A stretch of 64,000 nucleotides of DNA from Tanypteryx hageni (taxonomy: Eukaryota > Arthropoda > Insecta > Odonata > Petaluridae): contig CM054120.1 of NCBI GenBank assembly GCA_028673005.1, positions 73,891,533 through 73,955,532 of the forward strand, in the 5' to 3' direction. The translations under genes were made by a program, and so were the position numbers. The notes below the pieces were generated by a model, which was given only the letters and a program-made list of their open reading frames with translations, ran no database searches and was not told the DNA's origin. Shown here piece after piece: positions 31,815-45,953 of the stretch (its first letter is position 1; every line of letters starts with the position of its first letter).

Positions 31815-34800
31815 GAGTGCCATATATCCACAGAGCATCTCACCTTTGTACATTTATGTAAATATTTGTCTTTCTCCATATACGAAGTTTATTACTGTAA
31901 TCACTTAACACTCCTTTTTATTTTCTTAATTGTTGGAGCTTCAGGGCTATATCCAATAACAGAAGGCAACAGCTTGTGTTTATTTCTGTTTTTGTAAAGT
32001 CTTTAAATATTTCTTGCACTTCCTTAAAATATTTATTATCATTTAACCTATTTGGAATTATTACAGGTATGGAGAAAGTCATGTGGTGGCCACATCAGAT
32101 TTTTTTACAATGATTCATACATAAATTTATGACATGTCTTGTCACTATCATCTACTGATGATGAGAGCTTCATTCTTGAAATGTACATTTAGAATTAGAA
32201 TACTAGCCTGATAAAATTTTTTTTTAGAGATGTGTGGTTGAGTTTGGGTGTGTGTGTTTCTGAATTTAGTCTGTTTGGTCTCTGTTGTTGTCGTGAGATG
32301 CATAAACCATCAGACATTTGTTTGAGATATCAAGTCCCTGGCATGAGACAATTTTTCCATAAACTTGATATATGTTGCCTTTGAGTATGAGTGCGTGTGT
32401 TTGAATTTAGTCTGTTTTGCTCACTGTCATTGTCATGAGATACATAAACCAGATGTTTTTGAGATATCAAGTCCCAGGCATAAAAAAATTTATTCTCTCA
32501 ACTTGATAAAAATGTAATGTTTTACCTCAAAAAATTTTTGAGGTTCATATGGTTTAAGAGTTTGTTGTAAATTCTCAATTTTTCTCCTTAGTCTCCTTTC
32601 ATATAACAACATGACTTGTTTTTCCATACAAGAATGTTTCATTTCCTTTGCTAAGTGTACCTAAAACATGTTGTTTCTCTTAATACCTGTTTGTATGACC
32701 TTAACTGTTATTCATGTGCAATTTGTTAGTGTATTTCATCAGGAACAGATTGAAACAGGTGCCAGCAATGTAGTAGCATTGGGACTCTGATATATAGAGG
32801 TCCCCAAATTTCAGATTATTTAAAATTTATTCTTGAATTTTGTCAAAAAAAGGACCCCTATTTTTCCTGGAATAGATTCCCAAAATGTTTCGATCTAGTC
32901 TGATATTTCATGATTTACTTCTAAATGACTGTATACAACTATGTAAATGGTATATATTTTATACCAAATATCTTTACATCACATTTGGACATTTCCATTA
33001 ATTTTTTATGTAAAGGTTGTTTTAAATTTGCGTATTTCTTAATCTTTTTTTTTCTGCATTTGTTATAATTGCTGTCACATGCATATTATATTCTATTATA
33101 TGCTTTGTCTATCACAACCCTCATTGTACTCAGTGTGTACAACATATTCTAATAAATTCAGATTAATTATACAATTCTATATTCTTTTAATGCCTTCTGT
33201 TGGCTATTTTGTTGTTAATATTATTTAATCTATGTTTTATTCTAAATTATTTATTCTGTGTATGTATAACACTCGACTAGTCCAACAATAGTCATTGCAA
33301 TGGCAACATTCTCGTAATGAGAGATAAAAACACCAGTATTTACGTGAACTTCGAAGAAATACGATCGATAAGCCAAATTCGAAGATAAAAATTGGATCTA
33401 GAAAGTCGGAAATACCACGAAGGGCGTGGGGAAGATTTTTCACGTGACGTCTTGACCTAGTTCCACTTTTCGCCATTGGCAGAGTGGAGCGCTCTGAAAG
33501 GAAAACTTCGGCTTAGATTTTAAACATTGAGTTACCGGTCTTTCAGTTAGGGGACTAGTCTTTGGCTTGGAATGTGACAGAGCTAACTAGAGTAGACAGT
33601 TCATCATTGTCTGAGGTGCCAATGCCTAGTTTAAGGAGCTTCCGAAATAGGAAGAGAGAGAGACAGTCGAACATCGAAAAACAGCAGTGCACAGAAATGG
33701 CAGCAAAAAAAGAAGAGGAGATTAAGAAGGTAGAGTTGATGTTAAATATCATTTAAGATTACATTTCAAGGATATAATAAGTGCATGAAATATTGCTTTT
33801 GTTATTAGCGTAACAAGAATTATAGAACATCATTGCTAGGGACGTATGCCCACTTCATTTTCTACTGATTTAAGTTAAAATCAAACGTTTTTTTTCAAAT
33901 TCATTATTCATTTTGTTCCAATATTTCTAATGAACATGTTTAGACTTTTTAACCATATTTATTTATTGTATTCAAATAATAAATATTAAATATTTTGTAA
34001 AATGAAAAATTTGTGCTCCTATTTGTTTGCCCTTTTAGGCACCATTGATTCAAGTAAAAGTTTTACAAAATCAATTTATTGAAAGACAATTGAAGGGCTC
34101 CCTTGAATATTGTTGTAAGTGCCACCTATTTAATATTTGGGAAAACAAGAAATACTCAAACATCAATTTTGAATATTTTTTATTTAAAGATTGTTGATGA
34201 ACTTAACTTCAATACATTGTTAAATCTACATACAATGAGATGTCCAAAATAGCCATCAAGCTGTTTCTATTAATAAAATATAGTTGCCAAAATGTTGTGG
34301 AGCTAACATGCAGGCTAAAATAGAAGTATTTCAACTGACACTTTCATTTGGTTTAGGAGCGATAGAATTTTTAACTGTGGATAAAGTGACAAAAGAACAA
34401 GTATTTGGGGATCATACCAGGAAGGCCTGTAAGATCCATTATTTTCATCACTTTTGTTAGCTCCAGAAAAGAATGTGTTCTACAGAGGCAATTCATTTTT
34501 CTAAATAATTAATATCGCTGTTAAACTTTGACCCAATTTTGCTTAGTACTTCAATTCTATTATTTCCTTGTTTAGGTTTGCTACATGTAACATCCCATAC
34601 AATTGAATATTTTTCAAAAAATTCAATTATTTTCATTGTATTTGCTTTTATCAACTCCGTAAATACAGATATGCAGATAGGAAAATTTATTTACAACCTT
34701 CACAGTATATTTAGTATACTCCTGTTTACTACATTTCGTGATATAAAAATATTTTTTACTAGTTTCATTTCCTTCTTAATTTTATAAATCGTCTTTACTT

Positions 34801-35359
34801 AAAGCTGTATAATACCACATTTGTTAGTATTCATATGCTTAAATTTACTAACGCCTACTTTTAGAAAAAGTTATTTTGGTTAATCTTTACTATATAATAT
34901 CATTTTCTTCTTGTAGATGTAAATTTTAGTGTTAATAGAAAGCCAAGGTTTACTATTTGAGTAGTTTCAGCACTCTCCTTTCTCTTCCTTTTAGCCTAGT
35001 TGACCTTGACTTATAGCGTGCACGTTGAAAAACCCTAAGTTTTTTGTCTCCCGTCAAGTAAGACCACTACTGCGTGACTAGCATTGCTTAGGACTCTTAT
35101 CGCCAAATTCTTTCTCTTCTTTATTTATTCAAAGTCAACATTTATCTTACCTTAGACCAAGTAAACTATTCCACATTCGCCACATAGAACGACCCGATTA
35201 GCTTTTTTTATATAAAGAGTAACTTTTTAATCCTAGCCCTTCTGTTTCCTTTTTAATCCTCAAGTACGCACACTAAGTAAATTCTATTAACTTAGTTAGG
35301 TATGGCTTCCCATAGGTCTTCTGTTGCTATTTTCAAAAGCTCTGTTGAATGTGAGCTGA
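31815..35359. other. AT-rich spacers with duplication and unknown block, U3 (long form)
   Basis: 143-bp duplication 32240-32509; unknown block frames 33237-33476 (minus) and 33562-33756 (plus). A base change at about 34617 (caaaaaattc for cataaaattc) opens an 82-codon AT-rich frame here only, which I regard as chance. Confidence 0.6.
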
Positions 35360-36610
35360 TCCAAGCATGCATCACAGAATTCTGAGGTTAGGGAGTTGGA
35401 TGCTGCTCCGAAGGGGGGTGAAGATGCGGGGACCTCCGAGTCGCCTTGCCGTACCAAGGTAGTACCTCGAGTTAGCTCGAGAGCGAAGGCTGGCTGGGTC
35501 GTCAAAGATGGAGTCATACGGGACACTAACCCGGAAAGGGTGGCTTCATCTTCCGAGCCCGACGGGCTAAAGGTGGCTAACAAAGTTCGCGGGAGAGTGC
35601 GGCGGCCATGGCAGGGAGATGAGAAGGCGGAAACTGACTCTATCCACATCAAAATCAGATTCAAAGCGCTATCTGAGGATGATATGACGAATTCTGTGGT
35701 CGCATCCACTCCCCCCTACTCGAGGAATGACGCACCTAGGGGAGGTCGGGTTGGGAGGGGGGGAATCTCAGTGATAGGTATCACAAACGTCTGGCGTATA
35801 GTGGCACCGTTGAGTAAAAGGGCCCTTCAGGAGGGAGATGAGCGGGTGTTTTCCTGGTTTATTCCAGGCGGAACAGTGCAACAGGTGATGCAGGCGGTTT
35901 GGGTAGCGGCAAGTGGCACGGAATGCTCCAAGCTGCGTATAGTGGTGCATGTAGGCACCAAATGATGCAGAGGATTGTGGTTCTGAGGAGATATTGGAAT
36001 CCTTCGGGGATCTGTGCTCTGTGCCATGGTTCGAATGTTTGGAGCCGAGGGATTGGCTTGAATTGGAGACTGGAAGTTTTGCGAGAGCATGAGTGGATTT
36101 TGTGAAACTAGGGTGGGTTCTTGAATCATGTAAGGTGCCTCTGAACCGATCCAGAGTTCACTATACTTCCATGGCAGCCCAGAAAATAGGTGGTAGAATC
36201 TAGGAGAATTGTAGAGCTTTTTTAGATTAGAGAGTAGGCCAGTGCGTAGATCAATTTTGGGGTCATCAAATAACTGCACTAATTATCAGAATAACTTTAT
36301 TAACTCGATTGGTTGGTCAATGCCTAGGCCGACGTTAGGACTCAATAAACTCGGCGCTAACAATAGCAATGATAACGCCGCTCTTAGAAGTCGCACCATC
36401 CATAACACAGAAAAAGTTCAGAAGCAGCCCCAGTATGACTCATTAACAATGTTAAATATAAACTGCCGTAATATCAGGAATAAGACAAACAAATTTCAGA
36501 ATTTATCAGCGGAAACTGAAGCAGATGTAGCGATAAGCACAGAGAGCTGGCTAACTTCGGATATACACAACCGAGAAATTGTCCCCTTAGGATATAATAT
36601 TCACAGACGA
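35360..36610 (+). pseudogene. LINE-B, ORF1 esterase part and ORF2 start, U3 (long form)
   Basis: ORF1 is open to 35965, where the extra A ends it inside Val-Gly-Thr. ORF2 start is open at 36242-36619. At several sites (for example Gly in Ser-Ile-Gly-Trp) U3 has the S-type base while keeping L-type residues further on, so it looks intermediate. Confidence 0.8.
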
Positions 36611-37013
36611 GATAGATAGATAAATGTCTTTATTTTGGTGAAATTTAGACCATAAGGTCCACTCTTACATTTAACCAAGAGCAGAATATAACTCGCATTC
36701 AATCCATCTAGGACTGATATACATGGCATGGGAGAGGGAGGAAGTGGAAGTTTAATGGTCTTTGGGATGCCATGTCCTTCGTAAATTTGAAACCTCCTTA
36801 GGAGCATGAACAGTTTCATGGGCAACTATCCAGCTATTTTGTGTCATGAAAATTTCCAAGCATACAAAATGAATCGTAATAATGTTAGCAACTTTCCTCT
36901 AAACCCATATCCTTAGCAAGACAAACCAGTATTGCCCTCAGAGTTATTCAGAGCGCTCCATGTTGTAGTTTGTAAAAGACTTATGCGTGCAAGTATTTTA
37001 GATACGCTGTGAC
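36611..37013 (-). mobile_element. LINE-C 3' end, U3
   Basis: Full L-type form, from the TATC tail to the left TA tract. Confidence 0.65.
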
Positions 37014-37040
37014 ATATATAAATATATATATATATATATA
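37014..37040. repeat. (TA)n microsatellite, left, U3
   Basis: About 27 bp, the shortest left tract. Confidence 0.95.
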
Positions 37041-37260
37041 ACAACTTACGGAAAAGGAAAGGTAAAATGAATATATGGATGTCAACAAGGTGTTGGGATG
37101 AGGAAACCCAGTGAGCACTCACCAATCAGACGACTTCAGGTTGGCGAGGCCCCGGGGATGTCGAAGCGACACACGTAAAATAACACAAAAACACAGAAAC
37201 ATCACAAACGTAAAGCTTTCGGAACTACTCCTTCTTCAGCTACAGAAAGAGAACTCATCA
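37041..37260 (-). mobile_element. Left Penelope terminal repeat with hammerhead-like motif, U3
   Basis: Complete inverted repeat; ribozyme-like motif 37209-37239; perfect 35-bp arms 37072-37106 and 37261-37295. Confidence 0.7.
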
Positions 37261-37288
37261 TTTCCTCATCCCAACACCTTGTTGACAT

Positions 37289-37290
<2 letters not shown>

Positions 37291-37322
<32 letters not shown>
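37291..37322. repeat. (TA)n microsatellite, inner, U3
   Basis: Pure TA tract of 32 bp. Confidence 0.95.
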
Positions 37323-37324
<2 letters not shown>

Positions 37325-37343
37325 TCTTCTCAAACGTGGTTAA

Positions 37344-38072
37344 CCTCCAGTCTTGGTCTGTGAACAGATCCATAGGGCGATGACGCCTACCCACAATGGA
37401 TCTCAACCTCACACACCCACTATTCCTGCATCTACCCCTCCACTCACTCTTACGACAATTTTCCTTCCTGGTATCCACGAAGCTCTCAAAACAATCCTTC
37501 ATGCTGCCCACCCTATTCTTACCTCTTCCTCCCATCAGTCCCTCTTTATCAACCTTTTTGCCAATCCTCCGCTCCTCTCCTTCCGCCGGCCCCAAAATTT
37601 GGGAAATATCTTGTGGAGGAAGGAACTTCCCACTTCTACCACGCTTCTTACAATAGGCTCCCACCTCTGCCGAAAACCTCGTTGCCTCACTTGCTCTATC
37701 CACCTACACTCATCTTCTTTCTCGAGTACCTCCACCAACATCACCTACCCCATCACCTCCAGAAGCAACTGCACCACCCGTAACGTCATTTACCTCCTTA
37801 CCTGCACCCTTTGTCCCGCGTTTTACGTATGCCACAACAGCCATCCGTTAAACATCCGAATCAACGGTCACCAGAATAGCGTTTCTCTCAGATGCCCCCT
37901 CCCAGTTGCATTACACACCAATACCCACAATGTCCCCTTCAATAGTTGCTTCTATGTTAGGATTATTCGCGCTTTACCCTATGACACTCCTGCCCCCCTT
38001 CTCTGACAATGGGAACTAGCATATATGCATCTTCTCAACTCTTTCTCTCCGCCTGGCCTCAACCTCCGCTAA
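37344..38072 (+). pseudogene. Penelope-like ORF 3' part, U3
   Basis: Matches U0 to U2; in-frame TGA at 38004-38006. Confidence 0.85.
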
Positions 38073-38250
38073 CCCTATTAGCCACCTTACAATGTCTCCT
38101 TGTTACATTGTAGTTATTCGCACTTTCCCTTACCACACTCCCTCTTTATTGGCTATCCACCCCTCCTACTCCCCACCTCCTCCAATCATCAAACTTCCCA
38201 CATCACCCTGACATTCCCCTCGCAGTGTGTAACTTTCAGATACTCTTTAG

Positions 38251-38437
38251 CTGAAGAAGGGCATAGGCCCGATAAGCTTGCATGTTTTTTTGTCTTTTTG
38301 TGTTTGTGTGTTTCAGGTGTCTCTTCGACGCCCCCAGCAGCCTGCCAGCTTGGTCCTTAACTTGGTAAGTGTCCGCTGGGTTTCCCTCAACACCTTGTTG
38401 CCACCCTCATCACTACCTTTTCTTTTCCATTATTTAA
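38251..38437 (+). mobile_element. Right Penelope terminal repeat with hammerhead-like motif, U3
   Basis: Ribozyme-like motif 38251-38284, same GATA break as U0. Confidence 0.65.
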
Positions 38438-38438
38438 T

Positions 38439-38532
<94 letters not shown>
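38438..38532. repeat. (TA)n microsatellite, right, U3/U4 boundary
   Basis: About 95 bp with one AA interruption, the longest tract in the window. It is also in frame with the next THAP ATG. Confidence 0.95.
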
Positions 38533-38533
<1 letters not shown>

Positions 38534-38556
38534 CTAGACTGTTAATATATAACGCC

Positions 38557-39167
38557 ATGAATATTTGTCTAGCTATCGGATGTGAAAACATGATGGGAAC
38601 CTCAAAAAAACCGGGGATTAGTTATCATAGGTTTCCTAGAAACAACTATCGGAGAAAGTTATGGGAACCAGCTGCAAGGGGGAATAATTGGGTAGCACCA
38701 GCACCTGCTCTTCTCTGCTCTGCTAATTTTGAGGAAAGTGACTTTGATAAATCCGGGAAAATTGTGAGGCTAAACAGAGGTGTAGTGCCTTCAATCTTTA
38801 ATAAAATGGAAGAAAGTGAAACTATGGATGGATTATCATCAACAATGGAAAGTATTGACATTGATGAAAATTCCAATTCAAATTTTTGTGTCAATGATGG
38901 TTCCATTCATGAAGGCTCCATTAATGAAGGCTCCATGAATGAGGCTCAGTCAATAATGACTACTCCAGAGATTCTTTCTCAGATAATGGAATGCCTCTTA
39001 CTACAAAAGTTGCTCATGCTATGAAAAAAATATCACAGAACTGTAACATGAAATTCAAGGAAACTTTGATCCTGAAACAAGTAACAGAGAAAGGAGAAAG
39101 CATTCTAGAAAAATGTACACAGGGGGTGAAAGAAGTTTTACGTTCCCGTGTTCCTCTTCCTGTAGAT
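38557..39167 (+). pseudogene. P-type transposase N-terminus with THAP domain, U4
   Basis: Codon 57 (38725-38727) is AAT. Private changes: Asp to Glu before Asn-Ser-Asn, Phe to Cys in the Glu-Lys-Phe-Thr stretch, and Arg-Val-Pro for Arg-Leu-Pro at the last motif. Confidence 0.85.
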
Positions 39168-41129
39168 CAGCGTTTCCCAACCGGGGTCCACATGGACCCC
39201 CAGGGGTCCATAGAAGCTTTGAAGGGGTCCACAAGAAAAAAATTGTATTTCGGGGGTCCATAATATGAGCTAAGGGGTTCATGATAAAATGTTATAAATA
39301 AAATAATTTAATAATAATAATAAAATAAACTAATGTGATAGAAAAGTCCAGAAATTCGCAGTTAGAAGATACTCGTATTTTCTGGAACCTTGTTTAGTTG
39401 ACGAAAAAAAAATTTCTTTCCATAGAAAAGTCTTGAAGAAGAAAACATTATTTAGGCACTGACTATTCTAGAAGGAGTCAGTCAGTCAGAGGCAGTCATT
39501 TCATTCTATAGTGAGTAATCGGCATCGTCGTGGTGAAATCTATTGTTTGTGTTATTGAACGTTATTGTTCTAGTGAACTATATTTCCATTAGTACCTACA
39601 AGCATTTCCAACCTTAAATATTTGAGGTTAATAATATTATTATTGTTTTCTGATTACCCATGGCTCATGCAAAGAAGAAAATAAGAAAATATTCGACTGA
39701 ATATCTGTCGTATGGTTTTATTGAATCACCAGAGAATTTCACAAAACCAATGTGTCTTATATGTATGATGTACTGATGGCGCTCCTTCCATGGTCGGTAG
39801 GTACAGAGGGTTTATCACTCATTTAACAAAATGCATTGCCAAAAGTATTTTGCATACATTGCGTGATTCACCGCCAACATCTGGTGGCGAAGAGATTGAG
39901 TGGACGTCTTCATGAAGCCTTAACTCTTGTAATAAAAGCTGTCAACCTCATTAAGGCTAATGCTCTTCAAGATCATCTCTTTCGCAAATTTTGTGATGAA
40001 AATGAAGAAGGATTTGACCGTCTTGTACTGCATACAGAGGTGCGATGGTTGTCTAAAGGCAATTGTCTTCGTCGCTTCGTCGTCCTTTGGGACAGTATTG
40101 TATCATTTCTAAATGAAAAGGAGATTGGAAAACAGTTCGTTGCCATGAAAACAGACATATTTTACCTCTCAGATGTGTTTGAAAAACTGAATTCTCTTAA
40201 TAAGCTGCAGCAAGGACATAATTGTGATTTAATATCTAGCAAAGAAGCCATTAATGCATTCCTAGGAAAACTCAAATTGTACAGTCTTAATATCTCACGC
40301 CGTGCGTTTGACCAGTTTCCAAACCTTGCTTCAGTTAGCAGTGATTTAAAAGATGATGATTGTGTTGTGTATGTTGATCATTTAAAACAGAAAATATGAA
40401 GACATGCAAGTTCGGTTCAAGGACCTACTAGAACTAAACATCCCAGATTGGGTGCTGATTTCATTTGAGGTAAATGTTGCTGATGTTAAAATTGATTTAC
40501 AAGAGGAACTTGTTGAATTGCGGTCTGATGAGACAGTCCAAAGTCTATTCAAAAAAGGAAAGCATGATGTATGGAAGAATAGTGACATTGCATGTAAATA
40601 TCTGCTTTTATGAAAGAAAGCTAAAATGTATGTCATTGTTTTCCCATCATCTTATCTTCTGGAATCTGGCTTTAGTCGTGTAACACAGTTGTTAACAAAA
40701 AATCGTAATCGACTTGATATAGTAAAAAGAGGTGATCTTCGTCTGACTCTCACAAAATTGGAGCCAGATATTAATATGCTAATATCAAAACATCAGCCAC
40801 AAGGATCTCATTAGTAGGGCCTATTTAATGGGATCCTATTTAATAGCCTTAGGAATAAATTTATATATGTTGTTTGAAATAGTATATTTTAAATTTTTTT
40901 ACTATTTCTGTCATTACAAGTAAAAATATGTTTCAGTTTTATCAATTAAAATTTTCAAAATTTGTAATTTACATTTTTTATATTATATTGGAATTGTTTA
41001 ATTATTATCTTTTACTAACCTACAAATAAATATTTAATTTAGGAATATTACATATGCGTATATGGGGGTCCACATACGTAAAGATAGGACTCAGGGGGTC
41101 CACAAGCAAAAAAAGGTTGGGAACCCTTG
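39168..41129 (+). mobile_element. hAT transposon, U4
   Basis: 1962 bp, target duplications at 39160-39167 and 41130-41137. CAGCG left end as in U3. In the BED start (39660) Gln is Lys. Transposase remains to 40814. Confidence 0.93.
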
Positions 41130-41196
41130 CTGTAGATGTTTCTCTTATTCCTCGGAGAGGGGACGCTCCTTGGGGCATTCACCGGTTAGACCCTAA

Positions 41197-41370
41197 GCAT
41201 GCCGATCTCTTGGTCTTCTTCTCAGCTTGGTCTTACTCGCCGGTGATGTGCAAGTGAACCCCAGTCCCAATAAAAGTGATCATTTAAGTATTTATTTAAA
41301 GAATGTCAGGAGCTTAAAAAACAAATTAAACACTAGAAGCCAGAAGTCTACTTCATCTGCAACAAGGTGA
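41197..41370 (+). pseudogene. LINE-A ORF2-start fragment, U4
   Basis: Same reading as in U1. Confidence 0.7.
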
Positions 41371-41532
41371 GAAAGCCGGACAAGGTCATAAAGTTGCAGC
41401 GAGAAGGCTTTTATGCGCTTCGCAAAATGCGGATTACTCCAGAAAATTCAATTGTCATTTCCGATTAAATTATAAGTTCGTTGATCAAAAACACGGAAAA
41501 TTCAATTCATCTACATTTGTAATAAAGGAGAA

Positions 41533-42407
41533 TTGTTTTGCCCCCGTTCCCAGAAGGGGTTGCTACAAACTATTAGGGGGGTTATGTTGTTATGGGATAT
41601 TTTGAAAAAATTAGGTTTTAAGTATCTGCAGTTGAGGTCACTTAATCAGGATACACTGGAATACCTGTTTGGGTGGATCAGATTCAACTGTGGGTCAAAC
41701 AGAAATCCCACAGTAACACAATTTGTAGCTGCATTGAAGACTTGCCAAATTCAGGGTTTAATTAGCAAGGATTTGAAAGGTTCAAATTGTGAAGGTGAGG
41801 ACAGTGAATCTTTGCTTAACAACATGCCAGAGTTCATATGTTCACAACCTGACATTTCTGTAAATAGTAATACTTTAGGTTTAGATAAAGATTTAGAATT
41901 AGATTTAGATGTAGATTTAATTGTAGAAAATGTAGAAAAAACTGTTTTTCATTGGCCTATGTGACAGGTTACATAGGCAGGAAAATCCTCCACCGTGGCA
42001 ATTGCAGCAACTGTCGAGCTATGCTCACCACAGATTCACGATAAGATTACCACCATGCAGGTATTGCTTTCAAGGAGTATAGAGACAGGCCTGGCCTACT
42101 GTATCCAAGTGAAAACTTCATACAGTTCGTTGGGTCTGCTGCTAATTTTGTCAAGACAGTACTCTGCGAGGTGGCTCATTTAGGGTGAGTGAAACAAAGA
42201 GTTGTTGCAGCCATAAAGAGGGATATCAACCATGATTGGCTCAAGGATGGTTGTTCAGAACACCACATAAGTGTTTCTGATGCCATCTTAAATTTAATGT
42301 GTAAGATTTGTTTTAAGTGGTGGGCGAAGGAAATTAATAGGGGCACATCTCAAAGATATGATAAGGTGACGTGGAAACAGAAACTGAAGATACTGCCCCA
42401 CAAATAG
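41533..42407 (+). pseudogene. P-type transposase C-terminus, U4
   Basis: TGA-GTG state at 42186-42191 as in U0 and U1, but Thr-Trp-Lys near the end (gtgacgtgg) as in U2 and U5. Confidence 0.85.
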
Positions 42408-45400
42408 GAGTGCCATATATTCACAGAGCATCTCACCTTTGTACATTTATGTAAATATTTGTCTTTCTCCATATACGAAGTTTATTACTGTAATCACTTA
42501 ACACTCCTTTTTATTTTCTTAATTGTTGGAGCTTCAGGGCTATATCCAATAACAGAAGGCAACAGCTTGTGTTTATTTCTGTTTTTGTAAAGTCTTTAAA
42601 TATTTCTTGCACTTCCTTAAAATATTTATTATCATTTAACCTATTTGGAATTATTACAGGTATGGAGAAAGTCATGTGGTGGCCACATCAGATTTTTTTA
42701 CAATGATTCATACATAAATTTATGACATGTCTTGTCACTATCATCTACTGATGATGAGAGCTTCATTCTTGAAATGTACATTTAGAATTAGAATACTAGC
42801 CTGATAAAATTTTTTTTAGAGATGTGTGGTTGAGTTTGGGTGTGTGTGTTTCTGAATTTAGTCTGTTTGGTCTCTGTTGTTGTCGTGAGATGCATAAACC
42901 ATCAGACATTTGTTTGAGATATCAAGTCCCTGGCATGAGACAATTTTTCCATAAACTTGATATATGTTGCCTTTGAGTATGAGTGTGTGTGTTTGAATTT
43001 AGTCTGTTTTGCTCACTGTCATTGTCATGAGATACATAAACCAGATGTTTTTGAGATATCAAGTCCCAGGCATAAAAAAATTTATTCTCTCAACTTGATA
43101 AAAATGTAATGTTTTACCTCAAAAAATTTTTGAGGTTCATATGGTTTAAGAGTTTGTTGTAAATTCTCAATTTTTCTCCTTAGTCTCCTTTCATATAACA
43201 ACATGACTTGTTTTTCCATACAAGAATGTTTCATTTCCTTTGCTAAGTGTACCTAAAACATGTTGTTTCTCTTAATACCTGTTTGTATGACCTTAACTGT
43301 TATTCATGTGCAATTTGTTAGTGTATTTCATCAGGAACAGATTGAAACAGGTGCCAGCAATGTAGTAGCATTGGGACTCTGATATATAGAGGTCCCCAAA
43401 TTTCAGATTATTTAAAATTTATTCTTGAATTTTGTCAAAAAAAGGACCCCTATTTTTCCTGGAATAGATTCCCAAAATGTTTCGATCTAGTCTGATATTT
43501 CATGATTTACTTCTAAATGACTGTATACAACTATGTAAATGGTATATATTTTATACCAAATATCTTTACATCACATTTGGACATTTCCATTAATTTTTTA
43601 TGTAAAGGTTGTTTTAAATTTGCGTATTTCTTAATCTTTTTTTTTCTGCATTTGTTATAATTGCTGTCACATGCATATTATATTCTATTATATGCTTTGT
43701 CTATCACAACCCTCATTGTACTCAGTGTGTACAACATATTCTAATAAATTCAGATTAATTATACAATTCTATATTCTTTTAATGCCTTCTGTTGGCTATT
43801 TTGTTGTTAATATTATTTAATCTATGTTTTATTCTAAATTATTTATTCTGTGTATGTATAACACTCGACTAGTCCAACAATAGTCATTGCAATGGCAACA
43901 TTCTCGTAATGAGAGATAAAAACACCAGTATTTACGTGAACTTCGAAGAAATACGATCGATAAGCCAAATTCGAAGATAAAAATTGGATCTAGAAAGTCG
44001 GAAATACCACGAAGGGCGTGGGGAAGATTTTTCACGTGACGTCTTGACCTAGTTCCACTTTTCGCCATTGGCAGAGTGGAGCGCTCTGAAAGGAAAACTT
44101 CGGCTTAGATTTTAAACATTGAGTTACCGGTCTTTCAGTTAGGGGACTAGTCTTTGGCTTGGAATGTGACAGAGCTAACTAGAGTAGACAGTTCATCATT
44201 GTCTGAGGTGCCAATGCCTAGTTTAAGGAGCTTCCGAAATAGGAAGAGAGAGAGACAGTCGAACATCGAAAAACAGCAGTGCACAGAAATGGCAGCAAAA
44301 AAAGAAGAGGAGATTAAGAAGGTAGAGTTGATGTTAAATATCATTTAAGATTACATTTCAAGGATATAATAAGTGCATGAAATATTGCTTTTGTTATTAG
44401 CGTAACAAGAATTATAGAACATCATTGCTAGGGACGTATGCCCACTTCATTTTCTACTGATTTAAGTTAAAATCAAACGTTTTTTTTCAAATTCATTATT
44501 CATTTTGTTCCAATATTTCTAATGAACATGTTTAGACTTTTTAACCATATTTATTTATTGTATTCAAATAATAAATATTAAATATTTTGTAAAATGAAAA
44601 ATTTGTGCTCCTATTTGTTTGCCCTTTTAGGCACCATTGATTCAAGTAAAAGTTTTACAAAATCAATTTATTGAAAGACAATTGAAGGGCTCCCTTGAAT
44701 ATTGTTGTAAGTGCCACCTATTTAATATTTGGGAAAACAAGAAATACTCAAACATCAATTTTGAATATTTTTTATTTAAAGATTGTTGATGAACTTAACT
44801 TCAATACATTGTTAAATCTACATACAATGAGATGTCCAAAATAGCCATCAAGCTGTTTCTATTAATAAAATATAGTTGCCAAAATGTTGTGGAGCTAACA
44901 TGCAGGCTAAAATAGAAGTATTTCAACTGACACTTTCATTTGGTTTAGAAGCGATAGAATTTTTAACTGTGGATAAAGTGACAAAAGAACAAGTATTTGG
45001 GGATCATACCAGGAAGGCCTGTAAGATCCATTATTTTCATCACTTTTGTTAGCTCCAGAAAAGAATGTGTTCTACAGAGGCAATTCATTTTTCTAAATAA
45101 TTAATATCGCTGTTAAACTTTGACCCAATTTTGCTTAGTACTTCAATTCTATTATTTCCTTGTTTAGGTTTGCTACATGTAACATCCCATACAATTGAAT
45201 ATTTTTCATAAAATTCAATTATTTTCATTGTATTTGCTTTTATCAACTCCGTAAATACAGATATGCAGATAGGAAAATTTATTTACAACCTTCACAGTAT
45301 ATTTAGTATACTCCTGTTTACTACATTTCGTGATATAAAAATATTTTTTACTAGTTTCATTTCCTTCTTAATTTTATAAATCGTCTTTACTTAAAGCTGT

Positions 45401-45953
45401 ATAATACCACATTTGTTAGTATTCATATGCTTAAATTTACTAACGCCTACTTTTAGAAAAAGTTATTTTGGTTAATCTTTACTATATAATATCATTTTCT
45501 TCTTGTAGATGTAAATTTTAGTGTTAATAGAAAGCCAAGGTTTACTATTTGAGTAGTTTCAGCACTCTCCTTTCTCTTCCTTTTAGCCTAGTTGACCTTG
45601 ACTTATAGCGTGCACGTTGAAAAACCCTAAGTTTTTTGTCTCCCGTCAAGTAAGACCACTACTGCGTGACTAGCATTGCTTAGGACTTGGCGATAGCCAA
45701 ATTCTTTCTCTTTTTTATTTATTCAAAGTCAACGTTTATCTTACCTTAGACCAAGTAAACTATTCCACATTCGCCACATAGAACGACCCGATTAGCTTTT
45801 TTTATATAAAGAGTAACTTTTTAATCCTAGCCCTTCTGTTTCCTTTTTAATCCTCAAGTACGCACACTAAGTAAATTCTATTAACTTAGTTAGGTATGGC
45901 TTCCCATAGGTCTTCTGTTGCTATTTTCAAAAGATCTGTTGAATGTGAGCTGA
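42408..45953. other. AT-rich spacers with duplication and unknown block, U4 (long form)
   Basis: Duplication 42832-43101 (a GTGTGTG variant inside the second copy); unknown block frames 43829-44068 (minus) and 44154-44348 (plus). No gene recognised. Confidence 0.6.

Larger units (their letters stand above)
27964..38556 (+). repeat. Array unit U3 (L type, complete, 10593 bp)
   Basis: Complete long unit, closest to U1 in its 5' part (THAP codon 57 TAT; hAT EREIG variant). The difference in length from U1 is mostly (TA)n length: its right TA tract is about 95 bp against 16 bp in U1. It shares G at the fifth base of the hAT left end only with U4. Confidence 0.95.

Noticed and set aside
34539..34787. 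82-codon hydrophobic ORF in U3
   Set aside because: Opened by one base change in AT-rich DNA, absent from other L units, and without any recognised motif.
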